DNA of 64,000 nucleotides from an uncultured Chryseobacterium sp. (GTDB lineage Bacteria; Bacteroidota; Bacteroidia; Flavobacteriales; Weeksellaceae), in assembly GCF_936933875.1 (NCBI RefSeq), contig NZ_CAKZIK010000085.1, positions 1 through 64,000 of the forward strand. The letters run 5' to 3'. The notes beneath the pieces were generated by a model. That model ran no database searches, was not told where the DNA came from, and saw only the letters and a list, made by a program, of their open reading frames with translations. Position 1 is the stretch's first letter, and each line of letters begins with the position of its first letter. The position numbers were made by a program, and so were the translations under genes. Positions 59,002 through 64,000 of this stretch are shown here, one piece after another.

Positions 59002-59029
59002 AAAAATAATCAAAAATCCTCCTGCCTAA

Positions 59030-59243
59030 TTACCTGCTTACCTAAAATTCTTTGAAACCATTATGAATAAACACTTTTATAAGAGGTAAGAATAGATGAT
59101 AAAACTTACCTAAAGTTACCTAAATATTAAAGATTAATGAGAAGAAAATATCTAAAAAAAGTAGGTAGAAAGGTAAGTCGAGGTAAGTCAGAAAAATCAC
59201 GCTCAACACTTTCTGCTAAAGGCTTAGGTAAGAAGGTAGGTAA
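59030..59243. repeat. iteron-like cluster of AGGTA(A/G) hexamers
   Basis: Eleven copies of AGGTAA/AGGTAG or the complement TTACCT lie within 214 bases. TTACCT: 59030, 59038, 59106, 59116. AGGTAA or AGGTAG: 59084, 59163, 59171, 59181, 59226, 59234, 59238 (start positions). Several are spaced by about 8-10 bases. The cluster lies between the VirE-type ATPase gene and the Toprim gene, in AT-rich DNA. An ATG at 59137 opens an in-frame lysine-rich extension across it, but the Toprim protein more likely begins at 59311. Confidence 0.75.
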
Positions 59244-59310
59244 AAACACCAAAAAACTTTATAAAACAAAACACAAACACAAAAATCCCAAAACCAAAAA
59301 CCCCAACATT

Positions 59311-60258
59311 ATGAACTGCAAACAGGCAAACGAAAATATCAGCATCAGGGAAATATTGGAGAGTTTTTCTCTTTTCCCGAGCAAAGACAACCGTAAAAGC
59401 GCCTTTTATTATGCCTTCGACCGAAAAGAAAGGACACCGAGTTTGGTGGTAAACTTTAACCAAAACACTGCTTTCGATTTTGGAACAGGAATGAAGTACG
59501 ATAATGTTTCCTTGGTTCAAGGCATCAAGAATTGCTCGGTTTCCGAAGCATTGGAATATTTGAAAAGATTTGATAATTCAATTCCAACAACACAGAAAAT
59601 TAATTCAAATGATTTTCAACCAAAATCAGGATATCAAATTTTGGAAATCAAAGAAGTCGAACACCCTAGTTTGATGGAATACTTAAAATCAAGAAAACTC
59701 GAATCGCAAAAATCTGAACTCAAGGAAATCCATTACGAACTCAACGGAAAAAACTATTACGGTTTGGGTTTTAAAAACGATTCGGACGGATATGAAGTCA
59801 GGAATCCATACATCAAAATTTGTTTGGGTAAAAAAGACCTCACTTCGATAAAAAATCAGTCCAAAATTTTAAGAATTTTTGAAGGATTTTCAGATTATCT
59901 GTCGTTCAAAATTCTGGAAAAACCACTCGAAAAAGAAGCTTCGGGTTACGTCATTTTGAATTCTGTTTCGATGATTTCAAAAGTAAAAAATCAACTTGAA
60001 AACTATGAAAATATTGAACTCTATTTGGACAATGACCGGACGGGAGATTCGGTGACGGAAACTCTAAAAAATGAAAATCCAAATGTATCAGACGAGCGGA
60101 TTTTATTCAAAAATTACAAGGACTTAAATGAGTTTTTAATCAATGGGAACTTGCGCAAAAGAGATACAGGATTGGAAGAAAAAAACCTGCGTAAAATAGA
60201 TACAGGTATCGAAAGTGAAGACCTGGGTAAAATAACTCCACGCAAAATCGGCAGATAG
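59311..60258 (+). CDS. Toprim-domain DNA primase-like protein
   Basis: A 315-residue protein with an N-terminal CHC2-like zinc-finger remnant region (NISIREILESFSLFPSKDNRKSAFYYAF, ERTPSLVVNFNQNTAFDFGTG) and a Toprim domain (LRIFEGFSDYLSF with the conserved Glu, and ELYLDNDRTGDSVTE with the D-x-D). It should make primers or act in replication of the element with the VirE-type ATPase. I start at the ATG at 59311; an in-frame ATG at 59137 would add a 58-residue lysine-rich tract encoded by the repeat cluster. The C-terminus has an internally repeated DTG segment (RKRDTGLEEKNLRKIDTGIES). Confidence 0.88.
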   Translation: MNCKQANENISIREILESFSLFPSKDNRKSAFYYAFDRKERTPSLVVNFNQNTAFDFGTGMKYDNVSLVQGIKNCSVSEALEYLKRFDNSIPTTQKINSNDFQPKSGYQILEIKEVEHPSLMEYLKSRKLESQKSELKEIHYELNGKNYYGLGFKNDSDGYEVRNPYIKICLGKKDLTSIKNQSKILRIFEGFSDYLSFKILEKPLEKEASGYVILNSVSMISKVKNQLENYENIELYLDNDRTGDSVTETLKNENPNVSDERILFKNYKDLNEFLINGNLRKRDTGLEEKNLRKIDTGIESEDLGKITPRKIGR

Positions 60259-60274
60259 TTAGTGCAAAAAGTAC

Positions 60275-60315
60275 CCAATGTTTACAATAAGCGTGTCCGC
60301 TCATCGTAAAATTGG
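60275..60315. other. candidate origin of transfer (oriT)
   Basis: Outer arms CCAATGTTTACAAT (60275-60288) and ATCGTAAAATTGG (60303-60315) are imperfect complements (one inserted base, one mismatch). They enclose the small perfect repeat AGCG-TGTC-CGCT (60290-60301). A nested inverted repeat 200 bases before a MobC-like and relaxase gene pair is the usual setting of a transfer origin. The nick site cannot be placed by eye. Confidence 0.5.
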
Positions 60316-60517
60316 AACATTTTGGTTTTCTCCTATCGTCGAAAACTTTAAAACAGAACGCAGATTTAGGAAAAAATCAGTCAAAATTTCAGTGGAAATT
60401 CAGCGAAATTTTCAATTGAATTTCAAAGAAAATCTCAAACAAAATTCAGACAAAATTCAAAAAATATTAACGGCAAAAAATAGAAATTTTTGCTTCAGAA
60501 AAGAAAAAAAATATCAA

Positions 60518-60991
60518 ATGGAAAACAATCAAATAAGACAATTTGCGGAACAAATTTTCAGTGAACAGGAAAAGAAAATTGCGAAAGAAAAACGGAAAAA
60601 CTACTTCAAAGAAATCGGCAGAAAAGGAGGTTTAAAAAAGAAAACTTCTAATCAATTCACCAAAGTGGTCTCGACGAGATTAACGCAGAAGGAATTTGAT
60701 GAAGTCACAATAAAGGCAAAACGATTTAAACTTTCAGTTTCAAAATATTTTCGACTTCTGATTACTGAAAAAGAACTTAGAATTAATGAATTTAAAGAAG
60801 ATGAAACTTTACTCAGTTACGGAAATAATTTCATCAGAATCAAGAATTTATTGAGACATCGGGAATTTTCACAATTGGACTATACAAAAGTAATTTTAAG
60901 AGAGGTTGAAACTATTACCAAACTAATATACGATTATCTCTACAATAAAATGAACGCAACAACGGAAGCGGAATTTCAAGAAGATGAATAA
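60518..60991 (+). CDS. MobC-like relaxosome accessory protein
   Basis: A 157-residue basic protein. An N-terminal charged helix with YFKEIGRKGGLKKK precedes a ribbon-helix-helix-like region (TKVVSTRLTQKEFDEVTIKAKRFKLSVSKYFRLLI, residues about 45-82), as in proteins that bind oriT and help the relaxase. I use the ATG at 60518; an open frame reaches back to 60278 but runs through the oriT candidate. The relaxase gene starts eight bases before its stop. Confidence 0.85.
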   Translation: MENNQIRQFAEQIFSEQEKKIAKEKRKNYFKEIGRKGGLKKKTSNQFTKVVSTRLTQKEFDEVTIKAKRFKLSVSKYFRLLITEKELRINEFKEDETLLSYGNNFIRIKNLLRHREFSQLDYTKVILREVETITKLIYDYLYNKMNATTEAEFQEDE

Positions 60992-61895
60992 CAGTGCTAC
61001 CACAAGACGAATTTCCAAAATCGCTGTGGAATACAACGGAAATGATAAAGGAACTGCGGAATTGGTTTATAGCAATAATCTTTTGAGCGAAGATCCCAAA
61101 CTACAATTCAAGGAAATGAAAGCCGTCGCCAACAGAAATAAGAATCTGAAAAATTGGGCTTTGACGGGATATATTTCTCCCGAAAAATCCATTGGCGACA
61201 AATTGACCAATGAAGAACTGACCGATTTGGCATTAAAGGCTTTAAGAAAAGTTGGCGTTACCGATGACAACCAAATCCGTTTGGATATTCATTCTTCCAC
61301 GAAGCAAAAGCACATTCATTTCATTGTGAATCGAGTGAACACTTTTGGAGAAAACACGATTACAGCACATAAAATTGGAGAAAGTTTTGGAAAAGCCGTA
61401 CGTGAAGTCTGTCAGGAACTGAATCTGAAAACCGACATCGAGATTGGAAAAGAGAAGAAACAGATGATGTATTATGCTTTGACAAACTCGCTGAAATACG
61501 CCAAAAGCTTCGATGATCTTGTAATGAAAATGCATCTGAAAGGTTATCAGGTAACACTTTCGCAAAATGTGATAGACGGAATTTCGGGAATGCGAATTGT
61601 GCGATATGAAGACATCAACCATCAAACCGAGCGACAATATAAACCTGGCTATAAGCTTTCAGAGATTACCAACAAACTGAAAATTGCAGACATAAAATCG
61701 ACTTTGAACTCCAACTTTGAAAGAGCTGAACATATACAAACCTTACTCGGACAAATGAGGGAAAATGAAGAATCAGAAATCTCAAGAACCAATATTTCCA
61801 AAGAGATTGGAAAAACGGTTGATGAATTTTTGAAACCAACTTACACTACTCCCGACGACGAATTATTAAAACGCAAAAAACGAAAATTTAGATAA
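60984..61895 (+). CDS. relaxase / mobilization nuclease
   Basis: A 303-residue nicking enzyme of the MobA/VirD2 relaxase family that cuts oriT and leads the strand into the recipient. The metal-binding histidine triad is His103, His110 and His112 (DIHSSTKQKHIHFIVNRVN); Tyr29 in LVYSNNL is the likely nucleophile. The C-terminus (after about 170) is an accessory region without helicase, as usual for mobilizable elements. It overlaps the MobC-like gene. Confidence 0.93.
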   Translation: MNNSATTRRISKIAVEYNGNDKGTAELVYSNNLLSEDPKLQFKEMKAVANRNKNLKNWALTGYISPEKSIGDKLTNEELTDLALKALRKVGVTDDNQIRLDIHSSTKQKHIHFIVNRVNTFGENTITAHKIGESFGKAVREVCQELNLKTDIEIGKEKKQMMYYALTNSLKYAKSFDDLVMKMHLKGYQVTLSQNVIDGISGMRIVRYEDINHQTERQYKPGYKLSEITNKLKIADIKSTLNSNFERAEHIQTLLGQMRENEESEISRTNISKEIGKTVDEFLKPTYTTPDDELLKRKKRKFR

Positions 61896-61896
61896 A

Positions 61897-62496
61897 ATGG
61901 AAAATCAAAACACAACACCAAACGAACCACAAAACGATATTTATGAACTTCTTAGAAAGGTGGTTGAAACGAATGAAGAAAACATCAAATCCACGAAACA
62001 AACTGAATCAGTTCATTTAGAAGCTCGAAATTTTTATCAATCCGCACAGAATGCGATTATCGGTTCGACCAATATGATGCAGAAAGCGATGCAGCTTGTT
62101 AGAACAGAACTTGAATCTATCATAGGTTTCAAAACCTCAATTCCTGAAAGCATTCCTGCAGATTTGTCTGAAAAAACGATCAACTTTTTTGAAAAAATTG
62201 AAAAACACATCAAATTTATTTTTCCTGGAAGCATCGGGATTTTGACATTGGCGGCAATCATCTTGTTTGGTTCGGGACATTTTGCTTTCAAATGGTACTC
62301 CGAAAGCATCCGCGCCAAAAGTGAAATTCGGCAGGAAATTTTGGATGAAATCAAGAGAGGCGGAAAAGCGGTTTACAAAATTGAAGACTACAATCAGTTG
62401 AAGTATAATACTGATTTGATGAATAAATGGATGAATAAGAATCCGAAAGATGGGGAAAAGTTTTTGAAGTTTAAGGAGGGGTTTGAAAGTAAATGA
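61897..62496 (+). CDS. membrane protein of the mobilization operon
   Basis: A 199-residue protein starting one base after the relaxase stop. A polar N-terminal half with helical character (YELLRKVVETNEENIKSTKQ, MQKAMQLVRTELESIIG) precedes one membrane helix (about residues 112-133, GSIGILTLAAIILFGSGHFAF) and a charged C-terminal tail. I do not recognise a family, but proteins of this shape follow relaxases in Bacteroidota mobilizable elements. It may connect the relaxosome to the membrane or to a helper coupling protein; that is inference. Confidence 0.75.
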   Translation: MENQNTTPNEPQNDIYELLRKVVETNEENIKSTKQTESVHLEARNFYQSAQNAIIGSTNMMQKAMQLVRTELESIIGFKTSIPESIPADLSEKTINFFEKIEKHIKFIFPGSIGILTLAAIILFGSGHFAFKWYSESIRAKSEIRQEILDEIKRGGKAVYKIEDYNQLKYNTDLMNKWMNKNPKDGEKFLKFKEGFESK

Positions 62497-62731
62497 GCCT
62501 GAAAAGGTGGATATTTTCTAAATCGTATTGTCTAATTATCAGATAATGAGCGTCTTAATTAAAAGTTTTCCACAAAATTTGTTTTGTAAATTTATCATTT
62601 CTACATTAATAAAAACAAATTAATTTAAATAAAATATAAATTTGAATAATTCTACAAAAAAATAAATTTGCATATTTTAGTTATTTTATTTTAATTTGCA
62701 CTACTTTGTAGAGTACTTACAATACTATTTT

Positions 62732-63292
62732 ATGAAAAAAGTTAAACTAAATGAAGTCTGCTCAATTCAGTTCGGTTCTTATCTAAAGCCGTCTGCAGAA
62801 GGTTCTTTGCCATTTCTTCAGGCAAAGAATTTTTCGGAAACCGGTACTTTGTTGGGCAATTTTGATGCTTTTGTTCCGGACAGAGAAAACACTCGCGCTT
62901 TTGCTTTGCAGGTGGGAGACATTCTCTTTGCAGGAAAAGGAAGCCGTTTTTTTGCTGCGGAATATGAAGAAAAATGGGGAGAAGTCATTCCTTCCTCATT
63001 ATTTTATGTGCTTAAGGTGGATGAAAATAAAGTATTGCCGGGCTTTCTGTCAGCAGTGCTGAACCTTTCAAAAAACATTGCCTATTTTCAGCAGGCTGGA
63101 GCCGGAAGTAATATTCCTTCACTGCGTAAAAAAGAACTGGCAGATTTTGAGATTGAAATTCCGCCTTTGGAAATACAGAAAAAAATTGTCGCGATGAAAA
63201 AACTGCACGATGAAGAAATGAAACTTGCCGACGCTATTAAAGATGAGAAAATACTATTATACCAAACCGCCATTAATAACATTTTAAAATAA
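62732..63292 (+). CDS. hsdS: type I restriction specificity subunit, half-length
   Basis: A 186-residue protein with one target-recognition domain: LNEVCSIQFGSYLKPS...LPFLQAKNFSETG, GDILFAGKGS, NIPSLRKKELADFEIEIPPLEIQKKIV and a C-terminal helix. Normal HsdS has two such domains in about 400 residues, so this is a half-size subunit that would have to dimerise and read a palindromic-type bipartite site. The start is the ATG at 62732. It lies upstream of hsdM, six bases away; the order S-M is the reverse of the usual M-S. Confidence 0.88.
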   Translation: MKKVKLNEVCSIQFGSYLKPSAEGSLPFLQAKNFSETGTLLGNFDAFVPDRENTRAFALQVGDILFAGKGSRFFAAEYEEKWGEVIPSSLFYVLKVDENKVLPGFLSAVLNLSKNIAYFQQAGAGSNIPSLRKKELADFEIEIPPLEIQKKIVAMKKLHDEEMKLADAIKDEKILLYQTAINNILK

Positions 63293-63298
63293 CTTATA

Positions 63299-64000
63299 AT
63301 GCCTGAAAATAAAATTACCCAAAAAGAAATCAACAATATCGTTTGGAAAGCCTGCGATTCCCTGCGTCCTGTTATGGGAAGCGGTTCTTATAAAGATTAT
63401 GTCCTCAGTTTGCTCTTCGTGAAATACCTTTCTGATGTATGGAAAGATAAACAGGAGCAATACCGCCAAAAATATCCTGGCAACGAAGAAATGGTAAAAA
63501 GACAGTTGCAGCGCGAGCGTTTTCAGGTTCCGGAAATCAGCACCTTTGATTATCTTTTTGAAAACCGCAACGAAGCCAATGTGGGCGAAATTATAGATAT
63601 GGGATTGGCGGCGCTGGAAGATGCCAACCGTGCAAAATTAAATATGGTGTTCCGTTCGGTTTCCTTCAATTCGGAAACGGCTTTTGGTCCTACCAAACAG
63701 CGTAACGCCATTTTGAAAAACCTGTTGGTAGATTTTTCTAAACTGGATCTGCAGCCTTCGCATTTGGATGGCAATGATGTAATTGGAGATTCTTACGAAT
63801 TCCTCATTTCTCTTTTTGCCGGTGAAGCAGGTAAAAAAGCGGGAGAATTCTACACGCCGGCCGAAGTGAGCACATTGTTGGCCAAACTGGTAGATCCGCA
63901 ACCGGGAAACCGTATTTCCGATCCTACTTGTGGCTCCGGTTCACTATTGATTAAAGTGGCCAAAGAAATTCCGGGAAAAAACTATTCGCTTTACGGACAG
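63299..64000 (+). CDS. hsdM: type I restriction-modification methyltransferase subunit (partial)
   Basis: The first 234 codons are present and run off the window end with no stop. The N-terminal domain (KEINNIVWKACDSLRPVMGSG..YKDYVLSLLFVKYLSDVW) is the HsdM N-domain. It is followed by GEFYTPAEVSTLLAKL and the SAM motif I DPTCGSGSLLI. It methylates adenine at the site chosen by HsdS. The small gap to hsdS indicates one operon; hsdR is expected downstream. Confidence 0.93.
   Translation, partial: MPENKITQKEINNIVWKACDSLRPVMGSGSYKDYVLSLLFVKYLSDVWKDKQEQYRQKYPGNEEMVKRQLQRERFQVPEISTFDYLFENRNEANVGEIIDMGLAALEDANRAKLNMVFRSVSFNSETAFGPTKQRNAILKNLLVDFSKLDLQPSHLDGNDVIGDSYEFLISLFAGEAGKKAGEFYTPAEVSTLLAKLVDPQPGNRISDPTCGSGSLLIKVAKEIPGKNYSLYGQ

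Larger units (their letters stand above)
54220..62500. mobile_element. integrative mobilizable element, core part (right end outside window)
   Basis: From the dnaK terminator onward the genes change character: excisionase-like and tyrosine recombinase genes, a VirE-type ATPase, a Toprim primase-like protein, a MobC-like accessory protein and a relaxase, nearly all on the plus strand with short gaps. No conjugation (tra) genes are seen, so transfer would rely on a helper element. The left end should lie in 54220-54379; cargo starts after 62500 with a type I restriction system and continues past the window. No tRNA lies next to the recombinase, so the target is probably in the dnaK 3' flank. 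Confidence 0.8.

Noticed and set aside
59137..59310. Lysine-rich N-terminal domain on the Toprim protein
   Set aside because: The residues come from the AGGTAA repeat cluster, and the recognisable primase-like sequence starts at the ATG at 59311; it remains possible but less likely.
60278..60517. Extension of the MobC-like protein by 80 residues
   Set aside because: It is lysine/asparagine/phenylalanine-rich without similarity and includes the nested inverted repeat proposed as oriT.
62497..62731. Gene in the spacer between the mobilization operon and hsdS
   Set aside because: Only AT-rich sequence with frequent stops; probably the boundary between element core and cargo with the hsdS promoter.
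1..64000. tRNA or rRNA genes and complete insertion sequences
   Set aside because: I saw no T-arm consensus with matching acceptor stems, no rRNA-like sequence and no DDE or HUH transposase in any frame.

Overview
The window is chromosomal DNA from a member of the Bacteroidota, most likely family Weeksellaceae (Chryseobacterium, Kaistella or Epilithonimonas type). I infer this from AT-rich coding sequence, type IX secretion C-terminal sorting domains, Bacteroidota-type promoter elements (-7 TAnnTTTG, -33 TTTG), the gene repertoire (GH92, FpvA-like receptor, SpeA/SpeB, HemB of the cysteine-less type) and dense small intergenic repeats. No database search was possible; all family names come from motifs read in the translations.

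Bases 1-54200 look like core chromosome. In order: a repeat-rich gene-free lead (1-757); sucC; an iron-uptake group (FpvA-like receptor plus PepSY membrane protein) behind a promoter flanked by Fur-like palindromes; an amino-acid permease with an ABC-F protein; a GH25 muramidase; type II NADH dehydrogenase with trmD; a secreted alpha-amylase; an EEP hydrolase with an Lrp-type regulator; deoC with a double aldehyde dehydrogenase; a YefM-YoeB toxin-antitoxin pair beside a one-protein restriction-methylation enzyme; hemB; lptB; an L,D-transpeptidase; an ABC exporter; cmoA with a membrane methyltransferase; PduO cobalamin adenosyltransferase; thiamine pyrophosphokinase; arginine decarboxylase and agmatinase; a CocE-type hydrolase; AlkB; BON-domain proteins; a dicarboxylate symporter; GH92 mannosidase; Mrp and NifU-like iron-sulfur factors; exopolyphosphatase and polyphosphate kinase; dnaK.

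Bases about 54220-64000 are a mobile element inserted after dnaK. It holds a zinc-ribbon/helix-turn-helix protein, a tyrosine recombinase, a membrane protein, an excisionase-like HTH protein, a VirE-type ATPase, a Toprim primase-like protein, a MobC-like accessory protein, a relaxase and a small membrane protein. This is the layout of an integrative mobilizable element. Its cargo begins with a type I restriction system in the order S then M; hsdM runs off the end. Three noncoding structures in it stand out: four GCCTTA repeats at the left end, an iteron-like cluster of eleven AGGTA(A/G) hexamers between the ATPase and primase genes, and a nested inverted repeat just before the mobilization genes that is a good oriT candidate.

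Much of the noncoding DNA is built from several repeat families: a 140-bp tandem repeat with covarying hairpins; heptanucleotide-periodic arrays; a short CTGAGC/GTCGAAG element, two copies of which sit in frame inside protein linkers; and hairpin-cored elements with conserved flanks at eight loci. These are the least explained parts of the window. No tRNA, rRNA, CRISPR array or intact insertion sequence was seen.
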